Shown here one piece after another: positions 8,874-18,224 of a stretch of DNA of 64,000 nucleotides. Numbering within the stretch: position 1 is the stretch's first letter; every line of letters begins with the position of its first letter. A program made the position numbers and the translations under genes. Source of the DNA: Yoonia sp. R2331 (GTDB lineage Bacteria; Pseudomonadota; Alphaproteobacteria; Rhodobacterales; Rhodobacteraceae); NCBI RefSeq assembly GCF_041103235.1, contig NZ_JBGCUN010000001.1, positions 1,984,001 to 2,048,000 on the forward strand, given 5' to 3'. The notes below the pieces were generated by a model. The model was not told the origin of the DNA. It saw nothing but the letters and a program-made list of their open reading frames with translations, and ran no database searches.

Positions 8874-9757
8874 TATTCTTCTGTCCCCGTTTCGCTAACA
8901 CGCCGCATGGCGGTCGCTGCTTCTGTGCTTAATCTCAATGTGGCGCGTGCAGGGTTGCGCATATCCACAACCGCCACATCGCGTTTCAATAGGTCTTGCG
9001 CCTCGTTCAGCGCGATCACCCGGTCAATGGCGGCCATCGCCCCCGTTTCGGGCAGCAAAATGCGCTGCCCCTTGTCCAGCACCATGTCCCAGCGCCGCTC
9101 GCCCATGCGGACAAGGCCGCGGACACGGTTGGCGATCGGACTGGCGGCTGCAAAAAGGTCCAGGGCCTCGTCGATATGCGTCTGCGCGCCGTCGCCTGCG
9201 ATCAACGGCAGGTCAAGCCGGTCTGACCGCGCCTCGACCACCCCCACAAAGACACCGCCCGCATCAATCAGCTTGAGCGTTCCGCGCTCACGCCACAGCG
9301 CCACCGGCACCCTGGGCGTAATCTCGACGGTCAGCGTCCCCGCCTCGCCGATCTTCACCCGCGCCTCTTCGACAGCGTTCAGCGCGGCTACCGTGCCGCG
9401 CATTTCCTCAAGGTCCAGATCAAAGGACGACACCGGCAAGTCCAGCGGCAACACCCGCTGCACATCCGCGACGATATGTTCATCCGCACCGGTGACCAGC
9501 ATATCAGTCACCATGAACTCGGGTCGCTGCTGAATCGCCGCCTTGGTTGCGGCGACCTGCATGGCAAGCTGCGCGCGACGCTCTTCCTTGGAAAAATAGG
9601 TGGCTGCAATCACCCCGATCAGCACCAGCGGAATACCCACGCGCATGGCACTGCGGAACCCCGGCGTCAGCATCATCCGCTGCCAGCGATAGCCCCATTT
9701 GCTGGGGGCCGGGTCCTTGATCGGGCGCGGCTTGGGTGGGGCGGTTAACGGTCGCAT
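8873..9757 (-). CDS. ftsQ: Divisome protein FtsQ
   Basis: 294 residues from ATG 9757. A cytoplasmic N-terminal tail rich in Pro and Lys is followed by one membrane segment (VGIPLVLIGVIAATYF), a periplasmic POTRA domain (FMVTDMLVTGADEHIVADV) and the FtsQ beta domain. FtsQ links the early and late parts of the divisome. The ATG at 9757 gives MRPLTAPPKPRP and a 13-base overlap with ddlB; an in-frame ATG at 9784 is possible but lengthens the overlap. Translation is coupled to ftsA downstream. Confidence 0.95.
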   Translation of the reverse strand: MRPLTAPPKPRPIKDPAPSKWGYRWQRMMLTPGFRSAMRVGIPLVLIGVIAATYFSKEERRAQLAMQVAATKAAIQQRPEFMVTDMLVTGADEHIVADVQRVLPLDLPVSSFDLDLEEMRGTVAALNAVEEARVKIGEAGTLTVEITPRVPVALWRERGTLKLIDAGGVFVGVVEARSDRLDLPLIAGDGAQTHIDEALDLFAAASPIANRVRGLVRMGERRWDMVLDKGQRILLPETGAMAAIDRVIALNEAQDLLKRDVAVVDMRNPARATLRLSTEAATAMRRVSETGTEE

Positions 9758-10659
9758 GACGCATCCTCCACTATCCAACGGCACAGCGCCGGGAAATCCA
9801 TGCCCACATGCGCGGCCTGTTCCGGTGCCAGCGATGTGGGCGTCATGCCCGGCTGGGTGTTGGTCTCAAGCAGGATCAACCCGTCCAGCCCGCGCGCCTC
9901 GTCCCAGCGGAAATCGGTACGCGTCAACCCGCGACAGCCCAAGGCCACATGCGCCCGCACCGCGTAATCCATGCAAGCGTCAAAAATATCCTGCGGCAGG
10001 TCCGCAGGGATCACATGGTGCGACCCACCTTCCGCGTATTTCGCGTGATAATCATACCAGCCATCGGTCACGATATCTGTGACCGTCAGCGCCTTGCCGT
10101 CCAGCACGGTGGTCGTCAACTCCCGCCCGGGTGCATAGGTCTCGACCATCACATCCTCAGGCATCTCTTGGGCCAGCTGCGGCGGCCCATTGGCCGATTC
10201 CCCCACGATATACACCCCGACCGAGGATCCCTCGTTAAAAGGCTTCACCACGTAAGGCGGGTCCATCACATGCGCAGCTTCGACGTCCTTCGACTTGGCA
10301 ATGACCGAATGCATGAACGGCAAGCCAGCCGCGCGGTACACATCCTTGGTGCGCTGCTTGTCCATCGTCAGGGCAGAGGCAAGGACACCGCTATGCGTGT
10401 AGGGAATCTTCAGCCATTCCAGCACACCCTGCACACAGCCATCTTCACCCCAGCGGCCGTGCAAAGCGTTAAAAACAACGTCCGGGGCAATGTCGTGCAG
10501 GCGCGCGACAAGGTCAGGCCCTGCATCGACCTCGATCACTTCACATCCTGATACCCGCAAAGCTGCCGCACATTCCGCACCGCTCGACAGCGAAACGTCA
10601 CGCTCCGCCGATGGGCCGCCCATCAGAACCACAACTTTCGGGTTTGCCCTGCTCGACAT
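9745..10659 (-). CDS. ddlB: D-alanine--D-alanine ligase
   Basis: 304 residues; ATP-grasp enzyme making the D-Ala-D-Ala dipeptide for peptidoglycan. The N-terminal motif is VVLMGGPSAERDVSLSSG; NALHGRWGEDG and the ATP-binding PPYVVKPFNEGSSVGVYIV follow. The metal and substrate loop ends in LLETNTQPGMTPTSL, where family members have EVNTxPGMT. It sits between murB and ftsQ, its usual place in the dcw cluster, and overlaps ftsQ. An 83-base spacer separates it from murB. Confidence 0.97.
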   Translation of the reverse strand: MSSRANPKVVVLMGGPSAERDVSLSSGAECAAALRVSGCEVIEVDAGPDLVARLHDIAPDVVFNALHGRWGEDGCVQGVLEWLKIPYTHSGVLASALTMDKQRTKDVYRAAGLPFMHSVIAKSKDVEAAHVMDPPYVVKPFNEGSSVGVYIVGESANGPPQLAQEMPEDVMVETYAPGRELTTTVLDGKALTVTDIVTDGWYDYHAKYAEGGSHHVIPADLPQDIFDACMDYAVRAHVALGCRGLTRTDFRWDEARGLDGLILLETNTQPGMTPTSLAPEQAAHVGMDFPALCRWIVEDASCDR

Positions 10660-10742
10660 ACCCTACCACCTTTTGAAGCGCTCCGTTTTCGCAGCGTCTT
10701 TTATCGCGATGACCCTTGCCTCGGGTCCGGTTCTTTGAACCG

Positions 10743-11675
10743 TTATTCTTGATTTTTGAGCGTGCGGTCGCCCACGCGCATAATTTCCCACTCTAGCGTG
10801 ATCCCGCTGGCAGCGTAAACCTTTTTCCGGACCAACTCGCCCAAATCCTCAAGGTCTTTTGCACTCGCCCCACCGGCATTGGTCAGAAAGTTCGAGTGCA
10901 TCTCGTTCATCACCGCCTGCCCCACCTTGGCGCCGCGCATGCCCGCGTCGTCGATCACCTTCCAAGCCTTCAGATCATGCGTGTCATCCGCCTGCCCGGT
11001 ACTGGAAAAGCCCGCCGGATTGCGAAACGTGCTGCCTGCCGTGCGGTCCTTGGTCGGCTGGGTTTCGTCCCGCTTGGCCAGTTGATCTTCCATCCGCTGC
11101 GCCAGCGCCGCGGGATCACCCTCCGGCCCTTTCAGCGTCGCGCTGATCAGCACCGCGCCTTCGGGCATGGCGCTGGACCGATAGACAAATTGCAGGTCAT
11201 CGGGCCCCAGCGTCACAAGACTGCCATCGCGCAGAACCACCTCGGCACTTTGAAAAACATCCGCCGTATAAGACCCATAACAGCCCGCATTCATCCGCAC
11301 AGCGCCGCCGATACTGCCAGGAATAGTGCGCAGGAACGTCAAGTCCACACCCGCCTCTGCCGCGCGCCGCGCCACATGCGCATCCAGCGCCGCCGCCCCC
11401 GCCGTCACGGTCTGACCGTCGACCGCGATCCCATTGAATCCGCGTCCCAGCCGGATCACCACGCCGCGCACCCCGCCGTCGCGCACGATCAGATTAGACC
11501 CGACACCCATCGGAAAAACCGGCACATCCGGGTCCAGATCGCGCAGAAAATCGCGCAGATCATCGACATCCGCAGGCTGAAACAGCACATCGGCAGGCCC
11601 GCCCACCCGCAGCCATGTCAGGCTGTTCAGGGGGCGGTCCCGCGTTAATGTGCCTCTGACATCAGGTAGCCGCAT
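10743..11675 (-). CDS. murB: UDP-N-acetylenolpyruvoylglucosamine reductase MurB
   Basis: 310 residues; FAD enzyme that reduces UDP-GlcNAc-enolpyruvate to UDP-MurNAc. The FAD-binding region carries [21 protein letters not shown], and [17 protein letters not shown] follows. The catalytic serine lies in the TAGSTFRNP motif of type I MurB. Its start overlaps the end of the small membrane gene at 11662-11955 by 14 bases, so the two are probably translated from one mRNA, whose upstream region carries two palindromic operators. Confidence 0.97.
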   Translation of the reverse strand: MRLPDVRGTLTRDRPLNSLTWLRVGGPADVLFQPADVDDLRDFLRDLDPDVPVFPMGVGSNLIVRDGGVRGVVIRLGRGFNGIAVDGQTVTAGAAALDAHVARRAAEAGVDLTFLRTIPGSIGGAVRMNAGCYGSYTADVFQSAEVVLRDGSLVTLGPDDLQFVYRSSAMPEGAVLISATLKGPEGDPAALAQRMEDQLAKRDETQPTKDRTAGSTFRNPAGFSSTGQADDTHDLKAWKVIDDAGMRGAKVGQAVMNEMHSNFLTNAGGASAKDLEDLGELVRKKVYAASGITLEWEIMRVGDRTLKNQE

Positions 11676-11955
11676 GGTCCTTGCGCCCTTCTCTCTTGTA
11701 CTTGCCGATCATGCCACCCAGACCCAATCCAACAAGGCTCGGCGCGCTGATCCCGGCCAGTCCAAGGAAGTAGCCCAACCCGTCCCAGCCCGTTGCCGTC
11801 GCCATGCCATAGGCCATCGCGGCGGTAAACCCCGCCCAGACCAGCGCCAGCGTCACCAGCACCGCCTTTGCGCGATGTTTTGCCGCCAGAAACCCGGCCA
11901 GACCGACCGCTGCGCAAACACCCGCCGGGATTGCAAAAATCATGAACTCTTCCAT
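11662..11955 (-). CDS. Small membrane protein upstream of murB, unknown
   Basis: 97 residues from ATG 11955, with GGAGGG 8 bases upstream. Three hydrophobic segments (about 4-22, 29-48 and 55-75) end in a basic tail [13 protein letters not shown]. The third segment is Gly-rich ([15 protein letters not shown]). No family was recognised. The gene reads into murB with a 14-base overlap. Two TGAAC-N3-GTTCA palindromes lie 21 to 61 bases before its start, so it may be the first gene of a separately regulated murB-ddlB-ftsQ-ftsA transcript. Confidence 0.75.
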   Translation of the reverse strand: MEEFMIFAIPAGVCAAVGLAGFLAAKHRAKAVLVTLALVWAGFTAAMAYGMATATGWDGLGYFLGLAGISAPSLVGLGLGGMIGKYKREGRKDHAAT

Positions 11956-11975
11956 TTCTCGTCCCTCCGTTTTCA

Positions 11976-12016
11976 TGAACGATGTTCACGAAATGGGCAT
12001 TCATGAACGTTGTTCA
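11976..12016. promoter_or_regulatory. Tandem TGAAC-N3-GTTCA operators
   Basis: Two perfect palindromes with the same arms lie 28 bases apart: TGAAC-GAT-GTTCA at 11976-11988 and TGAAC-GTT-GTTCA at 12004-12016. Both are preceded by CA. Paired 13-bp sites of this form are typical of dimeric TetR-type repressors, but no such regulator lies in the window. They sit in the only sizeable spacer of the murC-to-murB block, just before the gene at 11955. Confidence 0.6.
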
Positions 12017-12037
12017 AGGTTTTGAGCCGAAAAAAGT

Positions 12038-12325
12038 TCAGATAGAGCGGTCATCCCTGCGCCGCATCAGCCAGCCCAGCAGCCCGCCCGCCAGCGTGCC
12101 GATCAGTGCAGGCACGAAAAACAGCATCGCCCAGGAAATCGCCAGCAGCGGATCAATACCCAGCCGTCCGTCGGACCCCCAGACCAGAATATACAGCATC
12201 GCGCCAATCACGGCGGCAATGCTCAGCGCCAGCCCGTTCTTGCCCGCGCGCACCAGATAGCCAACAATGCCAAACGGAATAAACGCCCCAAGCACCATGA
12301 TCGCAAAGACGACCAGCCCGCCCAT
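12038..12325 (-). CDS. Small membrane protein, unknown
   Basis: 95 residues. The start ATG at 12325 overlaps the TGA of the preceding DUF2484-like gene (TGATG), so translation is coupled. Three transmembrane stretches are visible: GGLVVFAIMVLGAFIPFGIV, then one around GLALSIAAVIGAMLYILVW, and one around PLLAISWAMLFFVPALIGTL. A short basic-acidic tail RRRDDRSI follows. Family not recognised. It is last in a run of four overlapping small genes after the orphan 493-codon gene. Confidence 0.7.
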   Translation of the reverse strand: MGGLVVFAIMVLGAFIPFGIVGYLVRAGKNGLALSIAAVIGAMLYILVWGSDGRLGIDPLLAISWAMLFFVPALIGTLAGGLLGWLMRRRDDRSI

Positions 12326-12594
12326 CAGCCCGGCAACCGCGCCCGCAGCCAGCGGCCCAGATAGATCAGCGGCCAGCGCAGCACGCTTGATCCCGCCGCC
12401 AAAAAGGCCAGTCCGATCCACGGCCCGAACTCCAGCGTGATCCACCCCAGCAGCGGCACGCCCAACGCAATCAGCACATAGGCGCGACGCCAGTGGTTAT
12501 CCCGGCTGGGGATCATACCCAACAGGTTCGCCGCCACCAGCCAGATCAGGCCCAACACGATGGGCAGATAATTCAGGATCCAGGCAAAGCTCAT
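12325..12594 (-). CDS. DUF2484-like small membrane protein (second copy)
   Basis: 89 residues, mostly three hydrophobic helices, ending RWPLIYLGRWLRARLPG. In roseobacters a small protein of the DUF2484 type commonly lies between murC and murB; assignment is from that context and from the closing R-x-PLIY-xx-R motif. The start overlaps the preceding gene by ATGA (12591-12594). It resembles its upstream neighbour (FRNPLIYFYRRAR), so the two look like a tandem duplication. Function unknown; a role in envelope synthesis is only suggested by location. Confidence 0.7.
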   Translation of the reverse strand: MSFAWILNYLPIVLGLIWLVAANLLGMIPSRDNHWRRAYVLIALGVPLLGWITLEFGPWIGLAFLAAGSSVLRWPLIYLGRWLRARLPG

Positions 12595-12845
12595 TTCGGT
12601 ACGTCCGGCCTCTCGCCCCTCGCGCGGCGGTAAAAGTAGATCAGCGGGTTGCGAAACATCGACACGAAACCCGCTGCCGCCAAAAAGCCCACGAGCGCCC
12701 CATAGTCAACGCCTAACCATACGATAAGCACCGGTGCCGCGCCCAACAGCACAATCCCCGGCCTATATTGCCGTTTCATAGGCAAAAAGGCCGTTGCCGT
12801 GGCAGCCAGCACCCAGACGCTCGCGAGGATGGCAGAGGGGGTCAT
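12591..12845 (-). CDS. DUF2484-like small membrane protein (first copy)
   Basis: 84 residues from ATG 12845, which overlaps the stop of the 493-codon gene by ATGA. Three hydrophobic helices begin AILASVWVLAATATAFLP, and the tail FRNPLIYFYRRARGERPD matches the end of the next gene. Context and tail suggest DUF2484, the usual murC-murB spacer protein of roseobacters. A longer frame reaching 12905 would run inside the upstream gene and is not preferred. Confidence 0.7.
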   Translation of the reverse strand: MTPSAILASVWVLAATATAFLPMKRQYRPGIVLLGAAPVLIVWLGVDYGALVGFLAAAGFVSMFRNPLIYFYRRARGERPDVPK

Positions 12846-14323
12846 AGTCCAAGCCCTTTCAACGCAGCTTTCACAAACTCCCAATACGCTGGCCCAAAGT
12901 ACCAAGCCAGTCCCGCGTTTGTTGCTCCTCCAATCACCACAACGTCTTTCAAGGTGTCAGCGCTGACCTTCAATGCCGTTCGAACCGCTTTGCCACCCCG
13001 TACAATAAGGCCGAGAATGCGTAACAGCGCGTTACTCCGAGACACAGAATCCAGCGTTGAATCGTTGAGACGGCCTGCTTCTTCTTCCAAAGCCTTTGCA
13101 AGATCGGTGTTGGAAGCTTGCGCAACAACACTTGCAGCTTCAACGATTGAAGGAACCGCGCTTTCTACGACTTCCGGCCGCATCGCTTCGTGATAGTTGC
13201 GCACCTGGTCATTCAGGGCCACCAACTCAAATTGCACAACTTTCAGCCTGTCTTGAAAGTCGTAAATATTCGTATCTTGCCCCGGCGACGGGCATTCCCC
13301 GTTACCAAACTTATGTGCCAACCGCTTCAAAACCTGCGAAACGATCCTCAGGATGAGCACCGGTCGATCACGGTAGATGGTCTCGGCCTGCTCCAGCAAT
13401 CGCAACTCGTCCGAGAGTGATTGATAGGCGTTGCCAAGCCCACCAGGCCCATCAAGAACCCGCCGCGCAGCCGCAATCTGAGCGACAATATTCTCAAGAT
13501 GATCGTCGGGAATTTGGTCTGTTGGTCGCAGGACCAGAACTTGAGCTTCGCCATCAAACTCAACCGTCTCGCCAACTGGTGTGGCATCAATGACAGCCTG
13601 CTCATCGTCAGCCCTATAGAGCGCCAAGACCTCATCAAATTTTGGGTTAATGTGTTCTGGCCCCTTTCTCCAATCGTCGTCAGAGATCTTTTCCAGAACT
13701 TGAGCTATCGGATTTGCTAGAACATCTCGCCCAGCAAGCAATCGTTCGTAAAAATTGACTAGGAACTGCCAATCTTCAACTTTTGCATTGAGGACCTTAA
13801 CTGCTTGATTCCACGCTTTCAAATGTTGAATTGGCATACCATCTGGCCAAAGCTTTTGGTTTGGCGACGATCCAATTAGATCGTCGAAGACCAATCTCCA
13901 ATCCATTCCCGAAATCATCGCCGTTGACACGGCATCGGCTGTCACTCTTTCGAGATGTCCATCAATTCCGTCGTACACTCGAGATGCGACCTGGTATGCA
14001 TAGTCGACAGTAACAATCGCGAAGTAGTCGCTTGAAGTCGCCGGGCTTATTTCGTTTGGCGACCATAGGTGAACTAGGCGCTTTCCAGGAGGTGTTGATA
14101 GGGGTACGAAATGGTTGATGTTAGTGACTAGAAGAAGCCTAAATATCTCAAGAGGCCCAAAAGGCTCACCGCGCTCATCTAGCAGTCTATTGAGTCCCAT
14201 CGGGAAGACCCGAGCAGCAGACCTGGATGCTAAAGCTGTTGCGACTACCTTCCGTTGACTCTTCGGTAGTTCATTCAAATAGGTCTTTAAGCTGTCAATA
14301 TCCTTAACGCGTTCTTCGCGCAC
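12842..14323 (-). CDS. Orphan 493-residue protein inserted after murC, unknown
   Basis: 493 residues starting with GTG at 14323, with GGGGTGGG just upstream overlapping the murC stop. No family recognised. The body is soluble and mostly helical, with heptad-like stretches (about 300-345 and 365-440). Near the C-terminus is one likely membrane segment around DVVVIGGATNAGLAWYFGPA (about 463-485), so it may be tail-anchored. Codon and base usage are visibly more A+T-rich than in murC and murB, suggesting transfer. Yet it starts 7 bases after murC and ends in an ATGA overlap with the next gene, so it is cleanly fitted into the cluster's translation. Confidence 0.8.
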   Translation of the reverse strand: MREERVKDIDSLKTYLNELPKSQRKVVATALASRSAARVFPMGLNRLLDERGEPFGPLEIFRLLLVTNINHFVPLSTPPGKRLVHLWSPNEISPATSSDYFAIVTVDYAYQVASRVYDGIDGHLERVTADAVSTAMISGMDWRLVFDDLIGSSPNQKLWPDGMPIQHLKAWNQAVKVLNAKVEDWQFLVNFYERLLAGRDVLANPIAQVLEKISDDDWRKGPEHINPKFDEVLALYRADDEQAVIDATPVGETVEFDGEAQVLVLRPTDQIPDDHLENIVAQIAAARRVLDGPGGLGNAYQSLSDELRLLEQAETIYRDRPVLILRIVSQVLKRLAHKFGNGECPSPGQDTNIYDFQDRLKVVQFELVALNDQVRNYHEAMRPEVVESAVPSIVEAASVVAQASNTDLAKALEEEAGRLNDSTLDSVSRSNALLRILGLIVRGGKAVRTALKVSADTLKDVVVIGGATNAGLAWYFGPAYWEFVKAALKGLGL

Positions 14324-14330
14324 CCCACCC

Positions 14331-15731
14331 CTACCCCTTTAACCGCTCCGGCAGCCCATTCGCCCAGGTCGAGATCGTCCCTGCCCCCAGACAGACCACC
14401 ATATCGCCGGCAACCGCCTGTTCCCGCACCAGCCGTTCCAGATCGTCCTCTGACGCCACCGCCCGCGCGTGGCGATGCCCGTGGCGGATCAGCCCGGCCA
14501 CCAGATCATCACGCTCTGCTCCGGGGATCACATCCTCACCGGCGGAAAACACATCCGAGATGCCGACCACATCGGCATCGTTGAAACAGGCGCAGAACTC
14601 CTCAAAGTGATGGCTCAACCGGCTATACCGGTGCGGCTGATGTACCGCGATCACGCGACCCTCGGTTGCCTGACGCGCGGCTTTCAGCACGGCGGCAATC
14701 TCTACCGGATGGTGGCCGTAATCGTCGATGATCACAACGCCACCAACCTCGCCCACCTTGGTAAAGCGCCGGTTCACGCCGCCAAAGCCTTTCAGCGCGG
14801 CCTTAATCTCTGCGACCTTCATCCCCAGATGCCGCGCCACAGCGACCGCAGACAGCGCGTTGGACACATTGTGATCACCGGGCATCGGTAGCTCACAGCC
14901 CTCAATCACCAGCCCCTCGGCCTGCAAGGCCACATCAAAATGCGCGACCCCGGCTTTGTAATGCAGGTTCACCGCCCGCACATCCGCCTGCGCGTTAAAG
15001 CCATAGGTCACCACCCGGCGGTCGGTGATCTTGCCCACCAGCGATTGCACATCGGGATCATCGGTGCAGCAGACCGCCAGCCCGTAAAACGGAATGCCAG
15101 AGACGAACTCATAAAACCCCTGATGCAGCGCCTCTTCGGTGCCCCAGTGTTCCATGTGCTCGGGGTCGATGTTGGTCACAATCGCGATGGTCGCGGGCAG
15201 GCGGTTGAAGGTGCCGTCGGACTCATCAGCCTCCACCACCATCCATTCACCCTGCCCCATGCGGGCATTGGACCCATAGGCGTGAATGATCCCGCCGTTG
15301 ATCACCGTGGGGTCAATCCCGCCCTCGTCCAGCAATGCCGCGACCATCGTTGTGGTCGTGGTCTTGCCGTGGGTGCCGGCCACAGCCACGTTGGATTTCA
15401 GCCGCATCAACTCGGCCAGCATCTCGGCCCGGCGCACAATCGGCAGACCTGCGGCGCGGGCGGCATCCAGCTCTGGATTGCCCGGCTTGATCGCGGATGA
15501 GATCACGACCACTTCCGCCTCTTCGAGGTTCTCGGCCCGCTGTCCTTCAAAAACGCGCGCGCCCAGCCGTTCCAACCGCTCAGTGATCTTCGATCCCTTC
15601 AGGTCCGATCCCTGCACGGTATAGCCGTGGTTCAACAGCACCTCGGCAATGCCCGACATGCCAATCCCGCCAATGCCGACAAAGTGGATCGCGCCCACAT
15701 CCAACGGCAGTTTCGTCGCAGCACTGTTCAT
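14331..15731 (-). CDS. murC: UDP-N-acetylmuramate--L-alanine ligase MurC
   Basis: 466 residues; adds L-Ala to UDP-MurNAc, the first of the Mur ligases. The N-terminal [18 protein letters not shown] is diagnostic for Mur[14 protein letters not shown] is the ATP P-loop, and [10 protein letters not shown] is the conserved C-terminal block. The start at 15731 (MNSAATKLP) is preferred because orthologues begin this way. An in-frame ATG at 15752, overlapping the murG stop as ATGA, is an alternative. Confidence 0.96.
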   Translation of the reverse strand: MNSAATKLPLDVGAIHFVGIGGIGMSGIAEVLLNHGYTVQGSDLKGSKITERLERLGARVFEGQRAENLEEAEVVVISSAIKPGNPELDAARAAGLPIVRRAEMLAELMRLKSNVAVAGTHGKTTTTTMVAALLDEGGIDPTVINGGIIHAYGSNARMGQGEWMVVEADESDGTFNRLPATIAIVTNIDPEHMEHWGTEEALHQGFYEFVSGIPFYGLAVCCTDDPDVQSLVGKITDRRVVTYGFNAQADVRAVNLHYKAGVAHFDVALQAEGLVIEGCELPMPGDHNVSNALSAVAVARHLGMKVAEIKAALKGFGGVNRRFTKVGEVGGVVIIDDYGHHPVEIAAVLKAARQATEGRVIAVHQPHRYSRLSHHFEEFCACFNDADVVGISDVFSAGEDVIPGAERDDLVAGLIRHGHRHARAVASEDDLERLVREQAVAGDMVVCLGAGTISTWANGLPERLKG

Positions 15732-15748
15732 AACCTGACTTCCATCCA

Positions 15749-16843
15749 TCATTTCTGTCCGCCCTCTGCCAAAGTCTCAACGAGCGCCTGAAGCCGCTCC
15801 GTAGCGTCCGGCCTGCCACAGGACAAGGCCGCGATTGCCATTTGCAGGGCCCCATCGGGGTTGCCCAACACGTTTTCCACCTGGTCGGACAGGGTCTCAG
15901 CCGTGAATTGGCTTTCCGGCATCAGGATCGCAGCACCTGCATCGACCATCTGCCGCGCATTGGCGCTTTGTTCATCCCGAATGGCCTGCGCGAGGGGGAC
16001 GAAAATCGCAGGACGCCCGATCACGCTGACATCTGCAACCGTCGACGCGCCAGAACGCCCGATAAACAACTGCGCCTCGGCCAACCGCTCCGGCACGTCG
16101 GTAAAAAACGTCTGCACCTCGGCTGGAATTCCCATCTCGGCATAATAGGACTGAACCCGCTCCAAATCTTCTTCGCGCGCCTGATGCGCGACCCGCAGCC
16201 TGTGGCGCAGCGCCTCTGGCAAGGCCGCCAGTGCCGCAGGTACGACGTCCGACAGAATGCGCGCCCCCTGAGAGCCCCCCATCACCATGACCGACATCGG
16301 GTAATCGCCGGGCGGGATATAGGCCGCCCCCTGCCGCTCCAGAATGGTGGCCCGCACCGGGTTACCTGTGTGAATGCCCTCAACACCGGCGGGCAATTCC
16401 GTGGGCCAGGTGCCGCAGGCAATCTGATCAACGCGGCGTGCAAACAGCTGGTTCACCCGCCCCAAAACACCGTTCTGCTCGTGGATCATCCGCGGCACGC
16501 GCAAGGCCCAAGCGGCCGCCATGGCCGGGATCGCTGGATAACCCCCAAAGCCCACAACAACATCAGGCCGGGCGCGCAACATGCGCCACTTGGCCATGCC
16601 AATGCCACCCAAAATCCGAAACGGCACTGCCAGCTTGGCAAGCGCCCCACCCCGCGCAAAAGTGGCCGAGCCCACAACATTCACCTCAACCGCATCAGGA
16701 AAGCCGCCCGTATAGCGCGCCCCGCGCGCATCGGTGCTCAGCTTTACGCGCCATCCCTTGGCCAACATCGCCTCGGCCAACGCCTGCGCGGGAAACATAT
16801 GCCCACCCGTGCCGCCTGCCGCAATGACCAGCAACTTGCTCAC
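15749..16843 (-). CDS. murG: Undecaprenyl-PP-MurNAc-pentapeptide GlcNAc transferase MurG
   Basis: 364 residues; converts lipid I to lipid II at the inner face of the membrane. The glycine-rich loop [16 protein letters not shown] opens the N-terminal domain; [14 protein letters not shown] and the UDP-GlcNAc site [12 protein letters not shown] mark the C-terminal domain. GTG at 16843 (reading [11 protein letters not shown]) is chosen because AGAAGG lies 9 bases upstream. The in-frame ATG at 16852 directly abuts that sequence. The ribosome site belongs to a repeated intergenic element. Confidence 0.95.
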   Translation of the reverse strand: MSKLLVIAAGGTGGHMFPAQALAEAMLAKGWRVKLSTDARGARYTGGFPDAVEVNVVGSATFARGGALAKLAVPFRILGGIGMAKWRMLRARPDVVVGFGGYPAIPAMAAAWALRVPRMIHEQNGVLGRVNQLFARRVDQIACGTWPTELPAGVEGIHTGNPVRATILERQGAAYIPPGDYPMSVMVMGGSQGARILSDVVPAALAALPEALRHRLRVAHQAREEDLERVQSYYAEMGIPAEVQTFFTDVPERLAEAQLFIGRSGASTVADVSVIGRPAIFVPLAQAIRDEQSANARQMVDAGAAILMPESQFTAETLSDQVENVLGNPDGALQMAIAALSCGRPDATERLQALVETLAEGGQK

Positions 16844-16852
16844 AAGGTCCAT

Positions 16853-16900
16853 CCTTCTTCTGGCCAAAAATATCCCGGGGGTGTGGGGGCTGGCCCCCAC
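16853..16900. repeat. Intergenic repeat element, copy A, with hairpin
   Basis: Plus-strand reading is CTTCTTCTGGCCAAAAATAT, then CCCGGGGG and the palindrome GTGGGGGC-TG-GCCCCCAC (16883-16900). Related copies lie at 58169-58246, 21580-21610, 44325-44358 and 19981-20014. Here the element sits directly upstream of murG on the minus strand and supplies its ribosome-binding purines. Confidence 0.65.
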
Positions 16901-16961
16901 AATTCGGGACGGTGGGCGGGGCGATGCGCGCTTGCGCGCGAGCGGCGACCCTCCGGCCCCA

Positions 16962-18125
16962 TCACCGCCCGGGCCTCAGCAAATCTTCCATCTCGCCCTG
17001 TGGCCGCGACCGGGTGAACGCCAGCAGCATCCCCACGGCAATTCCCCCCGCAATCAGGCTCGACCCACCATAAGACACAAACGGCAGCGTCATCCCCTTG
17101 GCCGGCAACAACCTCACCGCGACCCCCATGTTAATCATCGCCTGCACGCCAAAGGCACAGGCAAGGCCCGTCCCCGCCAACCGAATGAACGGATCACGCT
17201 CTTTCATCAGCCGCATCAGGCTGCGCACCACAATCACCGTATAAAGTGCGATGATCACCAGCACGCAGATCAGCCCGTATTCCTCGGCGGCCACCGCGAT
17301 AATGAAATCCGTATGCGCATCCGGCAAGGACCACTTCACCTGCCCTTCGCCGACACCCACACCAAAGAACCCGCCCTCGCGGATCGCATTTGTGGCATAG
17401 CCAAGCTGCGTGGTCGGATCCAAATCGGGGCTCAGAAACCCGTCAATCCGCCGTGCGAAATGCTCTGAATTGGCATAGGCGAACGACCCCGCGGCCACCA
17501 CCAGCCCTGCCAGACAGATCAACAGGATCATCGGCGCTCCGGCCACGAAATACATCACACCCCATGAAAACAGGATCAAACAGGCCTGCCCAAAGTCCGG
17601 CTGCAAGGCCAGCAAGGTCACGATGATGATGGTCAGCACCAGCGAATAGGTCTTGCCGGGCGGCCCGCCCACCTGCATCGACGCCGCCATCAACCAGGCC
17701 GCCATCACCACAAATCCGGGTTTCAAAAACTCGGAAGGTTGAAACGATGCAAACCCCAGCGAATACCACCGTGTCGCGCCCTTGCCGAAATCCGTACCAA
17801 AGACAGGCAAAAACGCCAGCGCCACAAAGGCCGCAAGGAACCCCAGCACCGCCAAGCGCCGCACCACCTGCGGGTTCATCATCGAAAAGGCAAACATCAC
17901 GATCATCGCCATGCCGCCGAAAAACGCCTGCCGCGTCACATAATAAAACGGCTCCAACCCGTTTTTGCTCGCCAACGGGGGCGAGGACGCAAGCCCCAAC
18001 AGCAGCCCAATGCCAAAGAGCAACAAGATGCAGGACATCGTCCATTTATCAATTGTTCGCCACCAACGCGGCAAAACCGGGTCCTCATGGACCACAGGTG
18101 CCGTGCCATAGACCATTTCCGTCAT
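16962..18125 (-). CDS. ftsW: Septal lipid II polymerase FtsW (SEDS family)
   Basis: 387 residues with about ten transmembrane helices starting at [17 protein letters not shown]. FtsW polymerises septal glycan together with the transpeptidase FtsI. The late signature [11 protein letters not shown] is present. The aspartate expected after the conserved [11 protein letters not shown] block is represented by the [11 protein letters not shown] region ([18 protein letters not shown]). It is first in ftsW-murG-murC and is separated from murD by about 7 kb of other genes. Confidence 0.96.
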   Translation of the reverse strand: MTEMVYGTAPVVHEDPVLPRWWRTIDKWTMSCILLLFGIGLLLGLASSPPLASKNGLEPFYYVTRQAFFGGMAMIVMFAFSMMNPQVVRRLAVLGFLAAFVALAFLPVFGTDFGKGATRWYSLGFASFQPSEFLKPGFVVMAAWLMAASMQVGGPPGKTYSLVLTIIIVTLLALQPDFGQACLILFSWGVMYFVAGAPMILLICLAGLVVAAGSFAYANSEHFARRIDGFLSPDLDPTTQLGYATNAIREGGFFGVGVGEGQVKWSLPDAHTDFIIAVAAEEYGLICVLVIIALYTVIVVRSLMRLMKERDPFIRLAGTGLACAFGVQAMINMGVAVRLLPAKGMTLPFVSYGGSSLIAGGIAVGMLLAFTRSRPQGEMEDLLRPGR

Positions 18126-18224
18126 GGGACTACCGCCAATACTGCCTCAACCGCCCGCTTTTGCGGGTCTATCCCCCAAGTTTAGCGGTTTTGGCAGCCG
18201 TGATCCACTTCTAATTGCGTCTCA

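Noticed and set aside
15842-17017. 391-codon plus-strand frame opposite murG
   Set aside because: Shadow of murG and the spacer; low-complexity Arg/His/Pro content and no motif.
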